Source: an uncultured Clostridia bacterium
GTDB lineage: Bacteria; Bacillota; Clostridia; Peptostreptococcales; Anaerovoracaceae
Length of the DNA: 64,000 nt
Direction of reading: 5' to 3'
NCBI GenBank assembly: GCA_945876935.1
Contig: CAMCQA010000002.1
Location: 1-64,000, forward strand
Position numbers and translations under genes: made by a program. This document shows positions 55,658 through 64,000 of this stretch, in pieces. The notes under the pieces are model-generated. The model was not told the origin of the DNA. It ran no database searches and saw only the letters and a list, made by a program, of their open reading frames with translations. Positions within the stretch are counted from its first letter, which is position 1, and the number at the start of each line of letters is the position of its first letter.

Positions 55658-57079
55658 ATGATTAAAAAAATATTTTTAGATACTAACATAAGAAATAATT
55701 TAATATCTGAAGAGGACCATATTATAGTGGGATTTTCGGGTGGTCCTGACTCATTGACCCTTCTTCATCTATTAAACTCCATAAAAGATGAAAAGAGTTT
55801 GAATATATATACGGCTCACTTAAATCACAGTTTTAGAGGAGAGGAAGCTGATGGAGATGAGAAATTAGCTAAAGTCTTGAGTGATGATTTAGGTGTAAAA
55901 TATTTTTCTAAAAAAGTGGACTGCAGCGCACTGGCCAAGGAGCTTGGCATAAGTAGTGAAGATGCAGGGAGACGTGCTAGATATAGCTTTTTCAGTGAAA
56001 TTGCAGAGTCCCTCAAGGAAAAGGGAGTAGATGCAGACAAGATAAAGATTGCTATAGGTCAGAACAAAAATGACCAAGCTGAAACCGTCTTATTTCGCCT
56101 TATAAGAGGGAGTGGAACAGATGGACTTGGAGGAATAGAGTATATTTCTACAAATAGCTTCGGAAATACAGTAATAAGGCCTATTTTAGATATATGGCGA
56201 AAAGATATTGAGAAGTATTGCTCGGATAATAATCTTGCTCCACTTATGGATAAGACTAATGAGAAGAGCATTTATACCAGAAATAAGCTTAGACTTGATT
56301 TAATTCCAGCGATAGAAAAAGATTTTAACAGAAGCTTTCAAAGTAGCCTTGTTAAATTATCTAGACTAGCTAGAGAAGACAGAGATTTTATTTGGAAGCA
56401 TGCTGATATAGCTTATGAAAAGGCTGTTATTTCAAAAACGAGTGAAAGGATAAAATTAGATCAAAGCTATATAAAAAAGTTGGATAAAGCTGTTTGGAGC
56501 AGAGTTTTGATGAAGTCTTTTAAGAGCTTGTCAATAGATGAAAATATAAGTACAGCTCATATAGATAGCATAGGAAAGCTTTTGAATAATGAAGAGGGCA
56601 TTAAAATTGTGCCTCTGTCAGAAGGTTGGCAATGCAGGATAGGGTATGGCTCAATAGAAATATGCAGACCTTTAGAAGCGAGCCGATTAACCTTAAGCTC
56701 TAGTGTGTTAGACATTTCGCAATTAGACGATAAGATAGGAATTGCAAAGGGAATCAGTGCTTGTTTTGATGCGGATAAGCTTTGTAGTGATCTTAAACTG
56801 AGTATAGAAGATGTGCAGGGTAGATTGAACCTTAGAACGAGAGAATCGGGAGATTTTATTCGTATGAAGGATAATCTAGGAAGAAAGAAAATTAAAAACC
56901 TATTTATAGATATGAAGATTCCCAAGAGCGATAGAGATGGAATAATGATGGTTGCTCTAGGAAGCGAAGTGTTGTGGATTTTGCCTAGTAATTATCAAGG
57001 TAGAACCACTGGAAAATACGCTGTAGATGAAGGCACATCAAGAGTTGTTTATCTTGAAATTTTAGAGTCTATATGTTAA
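55658..57079 (+). CDS. tilS: tRNA(Ile)-lysidine synthase
   Basis: A 473-residue enzyme that converts C34 of the CAU-anticodon isoleucine tRNA to lysidine. The ATP pyrophosphatase P-loop is IVGFSGGPDSLTLLHLL (about 23-39); TAHLNHSFRGEEAD and the GQNKNDQAETVLFRLIRGSGTDGL block follow, and a C-terminal TilS domain is at about 380-470 (NLRTRESGDFIRM). Essential in most bacteria. It begins 16 bases after tatD; in many Firmicutes tilS is followed by hpt and ftsH, but hpt is missing here. Confidence 0.94.
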   Translation: MIKKIFLDTNIRNNLISEEDHIIVGFSGGPDSLTLLHLLNSIKDEKSLNIYTAHLNHSFRGEEADGDEKLAKVLSDDLGVKYFSKKVDCSALAKELGISSEDAGRRARYSFFSEIAESLKEKGVDADKIKIAIGQNKNDQAETVLFRLIRGSGTDGLGGIEYISTNSFGNTVIRPILDIWRKDIEKYCSDNNLAPLMDKTNEKSIYTRNKLRLDLIPAIEKDFNRSFQSSLVKLSRLAREDRDFIWKHADIAYEKAVISKTSERIKLDQSYIKKLDKAVWSRVLMKSFKSLSIDENISTAHIDSIGKLLNNEEGIKIVPLSEGWQCRIGYGSIEICRPLEASRLTLSSSVLDISQLDDKIGIAKGISACFDADKLCSDLKLSIEDVQGRLNLRTRESGDFIRMKDNLGRKKIKNLFIDMKIPKSDRDGIMMVALGSEVLWILPSNYQGRTTGKYAVDEGTSRVVYLEILESIC

Positions 57080-57143
57080 AATTAAGACTTAATTAGCTTG
57101 ATAAAAACGAGATGAAAATATAATGAAATAGAGGAGAAATAAA

Positions 57144-59135
57144 TTGAATAAAGTCTTTAAAACATTAGCCATATACACAGTAATTTTTGCTGTTGTTTTC
57201 GGTCTTGTTACTTTCATAGACCAAAAGCCTTCAGGCGCTGTTAAGGAAGTTAGCTATTCAGAGTTTACAAACTATATAGCAAATGGCGAATTGAAGGAAG
57301 TAACCTTTAAAGAACTTGAAATTACAGGTGTTCTAAAGGATGATAAAAAAGTTCATACTTATGCTCATAGCAGTCTTGATATAAATAGACTGCATACTGA
57401 CTATCTAGATCAACAGAGCAGAGAAGGGCTTGTTAATGTAAAGAACACAAAGCCAGAGAAAGAGTCTTGGATAGTGTCTTTAATTCCTACGCTCATAATG
57501 ATAGGAGCTCTAGTTTTCTTCTGGACGATGATTATGAGACAGCAGGGTGGCGGCAAAGCCATGTCATTTGGTAAAAATAGAGCCAGACTTCAAAAGGAAA
57601 ACACGAAGAGGGTTACCTTTAAGGATGTTGCAGGTTTAGAGGAAGAAAAGGAAGAATTAGAAGAAATAGTGGACTATTTAAGAGGTCCAAAGAGATATAT
57701 TAGTCAAGGTGCTAGAATTCCAAAGGGAGTTTTGCTGGTAGGCCCTCCGGGAACAGGTAAGACTTACTTATCAAAAGCAACAGCTGGAGAAGCAGGAGTT
57801 CCTTTCTTTACGATTTCAGGATCAGATTTTGTTGAGATGTTTGTAGGGGTTGGAGCGTCTAGAGTTAGAGAACTGTTCAAAGAGGCGAAGGCTCATGCTC
57901 CGTGCATAATTTTCATAGATGAAATTGATGCAGTTGGTAGAAGAAGAGGAGCTGGAATGGGTGGTGGCCACGATGAAAGAGAGCAGACTCTTAACCAGCT
58001 ATTGGTTGAAATGGACGGTTTTGATGAGCATGCGGGAATAATTATTTTGGCTGCTACAAATAGACCTGATATACTAGACCCTGCATTATTGAGACCTGGT
58101 AGATTTGATAGACAGGTTGTCATAGACATTCCGGATATAAAGGGAAGAGAAGCTATATTCAATGTTCATGCTAAAAATAAGAATCTAGCGGATGATGTAG
58201 ATATGCACGTTTTGGCTAGAAGAACTCCAGGCTTTACACCTGCTGATATAGAAAATATGCTTAATGAAGCAGCTCTTTTGTCAATTAGAAGAAGAAAGAA
58301 CGCTATTGGAATGGCAGAAGTTGAGGAAGCTATAACAAAGGTTATAGCAGGTCCTCAGAAGAAGAGCAGAGTAGTAAGTGAAAAAGATAGATGGCTTACA
58401 GCTGTTCATGAAGCGGGTCATGCTGTTGTAGCAAGAACACTTCCTGATGCGGACCCTGTTCATCAGATTACTATTGTTCCTAGAGGAAGAGCTGGCGGTT
58501 TCACCATGACTCTACCTAAGGAGGAAGTGAGCTATGTAACTAAGAGCAGAATGGAGGCTATGATAGTTGAGCTTTTAGGAGGCAGAGTTGCAGAGCAAGT
58601 AATACTTGGAGAGATATCTACAGGAGCAAGTAATGATATACAGAGAGTTACAAGCATCGCAAGAGATATGGTTACAAAATACGGATTCAGTGAATCTCTT
58701 GGAACTATAAATTACAGCTCATCACAGGAATTGTTCCTTGGAAGAGATTTTGGCTCAAAGCAGGAGTACTCAGAAGATACAGCTAAACAGATAGATATAG
58801 AAGTTAAAAAGATAGTCCATACAGCATATGAAATGACAGTAAATATTATAAAGGAGTATAAGGATACGCTTTTAGAAATAGCTAATGCTCTTATGGAACT
58901 AGAAACTATCAATGGAGATCAGTTCGAGAAGTTGTTTAAGGGAGAAGCAACTAGCAAATCTCTTGCAGCAGAAGAGGAGAACCTAGATGAGACAAATAAG
59001 CATTCTGAAGAGAATAAGGTTGAAGAGATCTCTGAAGAGACACAACCACAAGATGAAAGTGAAAACAAAGAAGCTGAAAACATTGGCAAAGAAGATGAAG
59101 AAGCCTTCTCAGATGATATTCAAAAAGAAGAATAG
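57144..59135 (+). CDS. ftsH: FtsH, membrane-bound ATP-dependent zinc metalloprotease
   Basis: A 663-residue AAA+ protease starting with TTG at 57144 (GAGGAGAAATAAA upstream). Membrane helices are at about residues 6-25 and 108-130, with the small periplasmic-type domain between. Walker A GPPGTGKT is near 200-207, Walker [12 protein letters not shown] near 256, [21 protein letters not shown], and zinc motif HEAGH at 422-426 with the third ligand Asp in GASNDIQR. The C-terminal tail of about 60 residues is very acidic. It degrades membrane and regulatory proteins. Confidence 0.96.
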   Translation: MNKVFKTLAIYTVIFAVVFGLVTFIDQKPSGAVKEVSYSEFTNYIANGELKEVTFKELEITGVLKDDKKVHTYAHSSLDINRLHTDYLDQQSREGLVNVKNTKPEKESWIVSLIPTLIMIGALVFFWTMIMRQQGGGKAMSFGKNRARLQKENTKRVTFKDVAGLEEEKEELEEIVDYLRGPKRYISQGARIPKGVLLVGPPGTGKTYLSKATAGEAGVPFFTISGSDFVEMFVGVGASRVRELFKEAKAHAPCIIFIDEIDAVGRRRGAGMGGGHDEREQTLNQLLVEMDGFDEHAGIIILAATNRPDILDPALLRPGRFDRQVVIDIPDIKGREAIFNVHAKNKNLADDVDMHVLARRTPGFTPADIENMLNEAALLSIRRRKNAIGMAEVEEAITKVIAGPQKKSRVVSEKDRWLTAVHEAGHAVVARTLPDADPVHQITIVPRGRAGGFTMTLPKEEVSYVTKSRMEAMIVELLGGRVAEQVILGEISTGASNDIQRVTSIARDMVTKYGFSESLGTINYSSSQELFLGRDFGSKQEYSEDTAKQIDIEVKKIVHTAYEMTVNIIKEYKDTLLEIANALMELETINGDQFEKLFKGEATSKSLAAEEENLDETNKHSEENKVEEISEETQPQDESENKEAENIGKEDEEAFSDDIQKEE

Positions 59136-59278
59136 ACACTCTCTAATTCGAAGAATTAAGATAATAAAGTGGACGATTGAGAAAACTTTCTTTATACTAA
59201 TTGCTGTAAAAGCAGCTAAAAAGATACGTTTTAAACTTGAAAAGAAGCAAAAGGTAAATTAAACAAGGGTGAGAGCCT

Positions 59279-60838
59279 ATGAAAATTACAATTAAAGATT
59301 GTTTCAGATTACCAGCATTTGAAAATGCAGTAATACTGGCAGGACAAAATAAATTAGATACGATTTTCAAAAGAGTTACGGTTCTTGAAGAATCAAAAGC
59401 GGCAGATATTGACGAAACTAATATTGAGAAGAATGTTATGGTAATAACCGGTTTCTTTTCTGTTAGAGATGACGTTGATGAGCAATGTAAGATGATTGAA
59501 AAATCTGTTCATTGCGGGATGACTATACTAGTTATACATAGAATAGGTGATATTATAAAAGATGTCGACCCTAAAGTTGTTAGCCTATGTAAGAAACTGG
59601 GTATTGTTTTAATCGCATTAGATAAAAATAGAAAAATACAGACTTTTGAGATTATCGATGAAGTAACGCAGCTTCTATTTTATGGAAGGGAAGATGGCTT
59701 TGGGCAAGGTCGTTTGATAGATATAGCCTTTGAACTTATAAATTTTGATAAATATAGCAGTTTTGAAGAGGCTTTGACAGATGCGGCGAAGAGTTACAAT
59801 TTTCAATTTGTACTTATGAGTCAGGAGTTTAATCAAGTTCTAACTATAGAAACTAGATATATAACATCAGTAGAAGCAGCTATAAATTTAGCTAGGGAAA
59901 AAGAGATGGCTAAACGAGCGGGAATTCATACGATGATTGACGTAGATGGAGTTCTGACTTATTGGGGCATAGTTGTTTTAGGTGGCAGCGAGTATTATAT
60001 GTTTATAGTAGACAACGATGACAGCTACTCTGAGGAAGATATAATAAAACTTTCTACTCTAATTACTATGTCTATGGGAATGTGGCAATATGAGCCATCT
60101 AAGGATTTAGATAGCGAGCTTATAAAGGAACTTAAACGAGGCAACAATGCTGTAGCACACTCTATAAAAAATGATATGAAGATTGATGAAAAAGATTTCC
60201 GAAGCGTATTCTTCTGCAAAGGCCTTATGGAAAGTGGATGTAGAGATATTTGGAACAAGTATTGTTCTGACAACAATATCGATTCATATATGATTAGAGG
60301 ATTGTCAGAATCTAATGGTCTTCTTGTTAGCAAAGAGGCAGTTCCTCTTGTTGTAGCATTATACGACGAGGTGAAGTCAAAGAGAGATACTAAGATTTTC
60401 CATGTATCAGGAATATCAGGAATAGAGGATGCTAGCGAAGGCTTCACTTTGATTGGTGAGACTTGGCAGGCGGCGGAGAAGATATTTCCATTTAAGAGAA
60501 ACTTCTCTAAATATGATTTGACTATGGTCAAAAACTGCATAACTATCAACGAGATAGGTGGTTTTGTCAAGAGAAGCTTCACAAAGATATGGGAACCATT
60601 CAATGAAGAAAAGAGCGCTAAGGGAAGAGAACTTCTTAGAACTCTTGAAACTTTCGTTTTAGATGCTAATATGAGTCTACAAAAAACAGCAGAAACCCTA
60701 AATATGCACACCAACACTATCCAGTATAGAATGAAGAGAATCAGTGATATTTTAGGCGTTGAAATTACAGCTAGCAGAGCTATACCAGGAATAACAACTG
60801 CTACAGCTATAAGACGTTTGGATAGAGAGAGCATTTAA
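59279..60838 (+). CDS. PucR-family transcriptional regulator
   Basis: A 519-residue protein with the PucR N-terminal ligand domain (residues 1 to about 125: TIKDCFRLPAFENAVILAGQNKLD, VLEESKAADI, GMTILVIHRIGDIIKDV), a middle GGDEF-like/CdaR region, and a C-terminal helix-turn-helix at about 455-510 (MSLQKTAETLNMHTNTIQYRMKRISDILG). PucR-type regulators activate genes for purine or amino acid use; CdaR members respond to sugar acids. No catabolic genes are adjacent, so the target is unknown. GGGTGAGAGCCT precedes the ATG. Confidence 0.9.
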   Translation: MKITIKDCFRLPAFENAVILAGQNKLDTIFKRVTVLEESKAADIDETNIEKNVMVITGFFSVRDDVDEQCKMIEKSVHCGMTILVIHRIGDIIKDVDPKVVSLCKKLGIVLIALDKNRKIQTFEIIDEVTQLLFYGREDGFGQGRLIDIAFELINFDKYSSFEEALTDAAKSYNFQFVLMSQEFNQVLTIETRYITSVEAAINLAREKEMAKRAGIHTMIDVDGVLTYWGIVVLGGSEYYMFIVDNDDSYSEEDIIKLSTLITMSMGMWQYEPSKDLDSELIKELKRGNNAVAHSIKNDMKIDEKDFRSVFFCKGLMESGCRDIWNKYCSDNNIDSYMIRGLSESNGLLVSKEAVPLVVALYDEVKSKRDTKIFHVSGISGIEDASEGFTLIGETWQAAEKIFPFKRNFSKYDLTMVKNCITINEIGGFVKRSFTKIWEPFNEEKSAKGRELLRTLETFVLDANMSLQKTAETLNMHTNTIQYRMKRISDILGVEITASRAIPGITTATAIRRLDRESI

Positions 60839-60891
60839 GAATATTATCAATTAGAGAATAGTTTATGTTATGAGCTTGAAAGGAGAAAAAA

Positions 60892-61707
60892 TTGCTACTA
60901 GCATTTGATGTAGGTAACACAAATATTGTTTTAGGTGTTTTTAAAGATGGGGTCTTGGTAGAAAATTGGAGAATGGCGACAGACGCACAAAAAAGTGCCG
61001 ATGAATATGGTATGATAATAAATCAACTATTTAATCATTCTAACTTAGATAGCAGTGAAGTTAAGGATGTTATTATAGCAACTGTTGTACCATCAGTTTT
61101 ATACACTTTACAACATCTTTCTATGAAATATTTCAATAGAAAGGCTATTGTAATAGAATCAGGAGTTAAGACAGGACTTCTAATTAAATACGATAATCCT
61201 AAACAAGTAGGTTCTGATAGAATTGTTAATGCGGTAGCTGCTTATGAAAAATATGGAGGACCTCTTATTCTGATAGACTTTGGTACAGCAACTACATTCT
61301 GTGCTGTAACTGATAAGGCAGAGTATTTAGGCGGTGCTATTGCACCTGGTTTGAAAATATCAAGTGAAGCTCTTTTCAGTATGACATCTAAGCTTCCTAA
61401 GGTTGAATTAGAAACTCCAAAGAAAGCTATATCAACAAATACTATTCAGTCAATGCAGTCGGGACTTGTTTATGGACATATGGGTATGGTTGACTTTATT
61501 GTAGCTAAAATGAAAAAAGAGCTTGTTGATATGGGCTGTGAAGAAGCCGATATAAAGGTTATTGCTACGGGGGGACTTGCAACTCTAATTTCAGAAGGTC
61601 TGACATGTATAGATCAAGTTGATAAGATGCTAACTTTGGAAGGCCTTAGAATCATTTATGAAAAGAATAAGAAGGTAAGAAAGTTTCATTGCGATAAAAC
61701 AAAGTAA
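60892..61707 (+). CDS. coaX: Type III pantothenate kinase
   Basis: A 271-residue CoaX that phosphorylates pantothenate, the first step to coenzyme A. It starts with TTG at 60892 after AAAGGAGAAAAAA. LLAFDVGNTNIVLGVFKDG (residues 2-20) is the phosphate-1 motif; GSDRIVNAVAAYEKYG, LIDFGTATTFCAV and GGAIAPGLKISSEALFSMTSKLP follow. Type III kinases are K-dependent and not feedback inhibited by CoA. Length and motifs are standard. Confidence 0.95.
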   Translation: MLLAFDVGNTNIVLGVFKDGVLVENWRMATDAQKSADEYGMIINQLFNHSNLDSSEVKDVIIATVVPSVLYTLQHLSMKYFNRKAIVIESGVKTGLLIKYDNPKQVGSDRIVNAVAAYEKYGGPLILIDFGTATTFCAVTDKAEYLGGAIAPGLKISSEALFSMTSKLPKVELETPKKAISTNTIQSMQSGLVYGHMGMVDFIVAKMKKELVDMGCEEADIKVIATGGLATLISEGLTCIDQVDKMLTLEGLRIIYEKNKKVRKFHCDKTK

Positions 61708-61717
61708 TATAAATTTC

Positions 61718-61747
61718 AGCTAGATGGACTTTGTCTATCTAGCTTTT
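61718..61747 (+). terminator. Intrinsic terminator after coaX
   Basis: AGCTAGAT (61718-61725) pairs with ATCTAGCT (61737-61744), followed by TTT. It lies just before the dusB start, so dusB expression may rely partly on read-through. Confidence 0.75.
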
Positions 61748-61768
61748 CTAATAGAGAAAGGTAGTAAT

Positions 61769-62740
61769 ATGTATATAGGTGGGATTAAAATTGATAATCC
61801 TTTTCTTTCAGCACCATTAGCCGGTGTGACTGATAGTGCTATGCGAAGAATAAATAGAGATTTCGGCTCGTCTATGGTATTTTCTGAGATGATAAGCGGT
61901 AAGGGTCTCATATATAACAATAAGGGAACTGAAGAGTTATTATCTTTTGCAGCAGAAGAGGAGCCTATCGCATACCAAATTTTTGGATGTGATCCGGAAA
62001 TTATGGGCAAGACTGCAGCTATATTGTCAGAAAGAAAAAATAAAATAATAGATATAAATATGGGCTGCCCTGTTCCAAAAGTTGTGAAAAATGGTGAAGG
62101 TTCAGCTATGCTGAGGGATCCTAAAACAGTATATGAGGTTGTTAAATCTGTTGTGGAGAACGCCAATAAACCAGTAAGTGTTAAAATAAGACTGGGATGG
62201 GATGACGATAGCAAGAACTATATAGAGATAGCAAAAACTATAGAGAAAGCAGGTGCGTCAGCCATTACAGTCCATGGAAGAACCAGAGCTCAGTATTATT
62301 CTGGTAAAGCAGATTGGCAGGCTATAAAAGAGGTTAGAGAAGCTGTTAAAATCGATGTTATAGGTAATGGAGATATATTCTGCGGAGAAGATGCTATGGC
62401 TATGATGGAAAAAACAGGATGCCAACTCGTTATGATAGGACGAGGAATGCTTGGAAATCCATGGATTTTTCAGGATTGTAACAGACTATATAAAGGTGAT
62501 ATATATAATAAAAATATAGCTTTTTCTGAGAAGGCTGATACCATAAAAAAACATTTACAACTTTTGGTAGAGATTAAAGGTGAAGAAAGAGGTGTAAAGG
62601 AAATGAGAAAGCATATTGCATGGTATACTAAAGGTATGGCTAATAGCAGTTTTTTCAGAAATCAGTTAAACCAAATAGCATCTTTTGAAGAAGCCTTAGA
62701 AAAAATTGATGAGTTTGCTTATTTTATAGAAAGAAAATAA
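61769..62740 (+). CDS. dusB: tRNA-dihydrouridine synthase, DusB type
   Basis: A 323-residue FMN-dependent TIM barrel. KIDNPFLSAPLAGVTDSAMRRI opens the protein; the catalytic Cys is in DINMGCPVPKVVKNGEGSAML (near residue 98), HGRTRAQYYSGKADW (about 168-182) and VIGNGDIF, MIGRGMLGNPWIF follow. It reduces specific uridines in tRNA to dihydrouridine with NADPH. ATG 61769 has GAGAAAGG before it; upstream in-frame codons fall into the terminator region. Confidence 0.94.
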   Translation: MYIGGIKIDNPFLSAPLAGVTDSAMRRINRDFGSSMVFSEMISGKGLIYNNKGTEELLSFAAEEEPIAYQIFGCDPEIMGKTAAILSERKNKIIDINMGCPVPKVVKNGEGSAMLRDPKTVYEVVKSVVENANKPVSVKIRLGWDDDSKNYIEIAKTIEKAGASAITVHGRTRAQYYSGKADWQAIKEVREAVKIDVIGNGDIFCGEDAMAMMEKTGCQLVMIGRGMLGNPWIFQDCNRLYKGDIYNKNIAFSEKADTIKKHLQLLVEIKGEERGVKEMRKHIAWYTKGMANSSFFRNQLNQIASFEEALEKIDEFAYFIERK

Positions 62741-62778
62741 GCTTATAAATATGTTTTATAAAATAGGAGGAAATTAAT

Positions 62779-63012
62779 ATGGAAAACAAGATTAAAGAAG
62801 TACTAGAACAGATTAGACCATTCTTACAGAGAGATGGAGGAGATATTGATTTTGTTTCTTATAATGAAGAAACTAAGATTGTTACAGTTAAATTGCAGGG
62901 AGCATGTGCTGGATGTCCGGGCGCTCAGATGACTCTTAAAGGAATCGTTGAGAATATTCTTAAAGAAGCTCTTCCGGAACACGTTGAAGCTGTAGAATCA
63001 ACAAACTTTTAG
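62779..63012 (+). CDS. nfu: Nfu-type iron-sulfur scaffold protein
   Basis: A 77-residue NifU C-terminal-domain protein. QIRPFLQRDGGDIDFVSYNEE and the CxxC site GACAGCPGAQMTLKGIVENILKEALPE are diagnostic. Such stand-alone Nfu proteins carry and deliver Fe-S clusters to target enzymes. The strong site AGGAGGAAATTAAT precedes the ATG. Ferredoxin-like targets in the window include the NuoE-like protein. Confidence 0.94.
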   Translation: MENKIKEVLEQIRPFLQRDGGDIDFVSYNEETKIVTVKLQGACAGCPGAQMTLKGIVENILKEALPEHVEAVESTNF

Positions 63013-63024
63013 ACAGAGGAAAAT

Positions 63025-64000
63025 ATGAGAGATAAAATAAGAGAGCAGCTTCAGAAGGAGAAGGAAAATATGGTTCTTAGCCTTCAGGAGCTTATTTCTA
63101 TTCCTAGTGTTTTAGGAGAAAAAAAAGCCAATGCTCCTTTTGGGCTAGAAGTAAAAAAAGCCTTTGAATATATGCTAAGAAAAGGTGAAGAAGATGGATT
63201 TTCTATTATTAATATAGATGGTTATGGCGGACATCTTCAGTGGAATAAAGAAAGTGGCAGTCAGTCTGATTTTGGTTACGGAGACACTATGGGCATTCTT
63301 TGTCACCTAGATGTCGTGCCCGCAGGTGAAGGCTGGAGCTACAATCCTTTCGGAAAAAACTTAGTAGACGGAAAGATTTATGGAAGAGGTTCGGCAGATG
63401 ACAAAGGACCTACGATAGCTGCTTACTATGCTGTAAAAGCTTTGAAAGATTTAGGCTTTAAACCATCTAAAAATATAAGAATAGTTTTAGGTTTAGATGA
63501 AGAAACAAATTGGCTAGGAATGGAGAAATACTTAGAAAAAGTCGAACCGGCTGATTTTGGTATAACACCAGATGGGGATTTTCCAGTAGTGAATGGAGAG
63601 AAAGGCATCTTAAGCTTCACTATAGCTAAAAAGTTTAAATCTGAAAAGCAAGAGGGTATACATCTTCGCAAAATAAAAGGCGGAAATGCTCATAATATGG
63701 TAGCTGACTGGGCACGAGCTGTTATCCTGTCTAGCAATAAAGATGATTATGGGCTAGTTAAGGAAATTTGTAATAATTTAGCTAGCCAAGGTTTTTCTAT
63801 AAAGACTAAGGGCATAGGTAAGAGCTTAGAAATTTATGTCGAAGGCGTATCGGCTCATGGATCAACTCCAGAAAAAGGCAAGAATGCTATATCAAAGATT
63901 ATGGAAATTCTATCAAAATTGAATATAGCCTCAGATGATATAGCAGAATTTATAGAATTTTACATTACGCATATAGGCTACGAGACAGAAGGTTCTTCCT
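63025..64000 (+). CDS. pepV: PepV/Sapep-type M20 metallopeptidase (dipeptidase), 3' end outside window
   Basis: The frame opens with ATG at 63025 (AGAGGAAAAT upstream) and is uninterrupted to the last base, about 325 residues. LSLQELISIPSVLGEK is near residue 20; the first zinc His-Asp pair is in GILCHLDVVPAGEGWSYNPF (about 91-110), then YGRGSADDKGPTIAAYYAVKAL with the bridging Asp, and the catalytic Glu pair in LGLDEETNWLGMEKYL (near 152). SAHGSTPEKGKNA near 276 is in the lid domain. It should hydrolyse dipeptides, feeding amino acid fermentation. The C-terminal part, with the last zinc His, is not visible. Confidence 0.92.
   Translation, partial: MRDKIREQLQKEKENMVLSLQELISIPSVLGEKKANAPFGLEVKKAFEYMLRKGEEDGFSIINIDGYGGHLQWNKESGSQSDFGYGDTMGILCHLDVVPAGEGWSYNPFGKNLVDGKIYGRGSADDKGPTIAAYYAVKALKDLGFKPSKNIRIVLGLDEETNWLGMEKYLEKVEPADFGITPDGDFPVVNGEKGILSFTIAKKFKSEKQEGIHLRKIKGGNAHNMVADWARAVILSSNKDDYGLVKEICNNLASQGFSIKTKGIGKSLEIYVEGVSAHGSTPEKGKNAISKIMEILSKLNIASDDIAEFIEFYITHIGYETEGSS

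Noticed and set aside
58987-59262. 91-codon frame overlapping the end of ftsH and running into the gap, with a basic, hydrophobic tail
   Set aside because: Most of it is the shifted frame of the acidic ftsH tail (GAA/AAG-rich DNA reads as Lys/Arg), no ribosome binding site precedes any start, and the part outside ftsH is only about 42 codons.
60025-60834. 269-codon minus-strand frame opposite the PucR regulator gene
   Set aside because: The plus-strand product has recognisable N- and C-terminal domains. The antisense frame is Ser/Leu/Ile-rich low-complexity and has no start signal, as expected for a shadow of an AT-rich gene.
1-64000. CRISPR arrays, complete prophage, insertion sequences or rRNA genes
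   Set aside because: No regularly spaced repeats, transposase or integrase genes, capsid genes or rRNA sequence were recognised anywhere in the window; only the decayed stretch at 4.0-5.2 kb suggests past mobile DNA.

Overview
The window is a low-GC, gene-dense chromosome segment from an anaerobic, amino-acid-fermenting member of the Clostridia (Firmicutes). A Peptostreptococcaceae or Family XIII type of organism, comparable in metabolism to Acetoanaerobium sticklandii, fits best. The grounds are a complete B12-dependent ornithine degradation pathway, a FabK-type fatty acid synthesis operon with an AccD-AccA fusion, AGGAGG-type ribosome binding sites with frequent TTG/GTG starts, and short oxygen-defence genes. 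No species can be named from the sequence alone.

Layout. 1-3.1 kb is the usual near-origin block mnmG (3' part), rsmG, parA, parB, with a perfect parS site (1331-1346) and a second near-perfect one (3103-3118). At 3.1-5.4 kb lie fchA, tRNA-Arg(CCT), and a gene-poor 1.35 kb scar. The scar holds three tandem 10-bp repeats and a broken CdiA-like nuclease toxin gene. At 5.4-6.9 kb are trxA, a NuoE-like 2Fe-2S protein and a PduO-type cobalamin adenosyltransferase. At 7.1-15.3 kb, on the minus strand, is one aromatic amino acid operon: DAHP synthase, aroB, aroA, aroC-aroQ fusion, aroE-aroK fusion, ridA, tyrS. It is preceded by a 24-codon leader ORF rich in Trp/Phe/Tyr codons and an intrinsic terminator, the signature of translation-coupled attenuation. 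At 15.3-20.8 kb are rnhA, a VanY-like lipoprotein, yycJ, rlmH and an ABC exporter.

20.8-24.1 kb (minus) holds a hemerythrin / unknown / DUF1858 operon with a long palindrome exactly at -41.5 of its best promoter, then a thiol peroxidase lacking its resolving cysteine, an ArsR regulator and mnmM. 24.2-33.2 kb holds a membrane protein, a PAS-AAA+-Fis-HTH activator whose GAFTGA loop is degenerate, a DMT transporter, and the ornithine genes ord-ortA-ortB-oraS-oraE. The ornithine genes carry a codon bias expected of very strongly expressed genes. 33.3-44.1 kb is a single type II fatty acid operon (acpP, accB, accC, accDA, fabH, fabK, a second FabK/NMO-like flavoprotein, fabD, fabG, fabF, fabZ, marR-type regulator) with twin 14-bp palindromes just downstream of its promoter. 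At 44.2-46.7 kb is a large FMN-binding/Tp47-like surface protein. At 47.1-49.9 kb the ornithine pathway resumes with a MutL-like chaperone and ornithine racemase. 49.9-64 kb is housekeeping: GIY-YIG protein, nfo, alr, gatD-murT, tatD, tilS, ftsH, a PucR regulator, coaX, dusB, nfu and a truncated PepV-type dipeptidase.

How the genes fit together. L-ornithine is epimerised by the racemase, rearranged by the AdoCbl/PLP enzyme OraSE (cofactor supplied by the adenosyltransferase, enzyme probably maintained by the MutL-like protein), oxidised by Ord, and cleaved by OrtAB to D-alanine and acetyl-CoA. Alr could recycle the D-alanine. The three regulatory structures that deserve most attention are the aromatic leader peptide, the palindrome at -41.5 in front of the split RIC-like module, and the sigma-54-like element plus upstream palindrome in front of ord.
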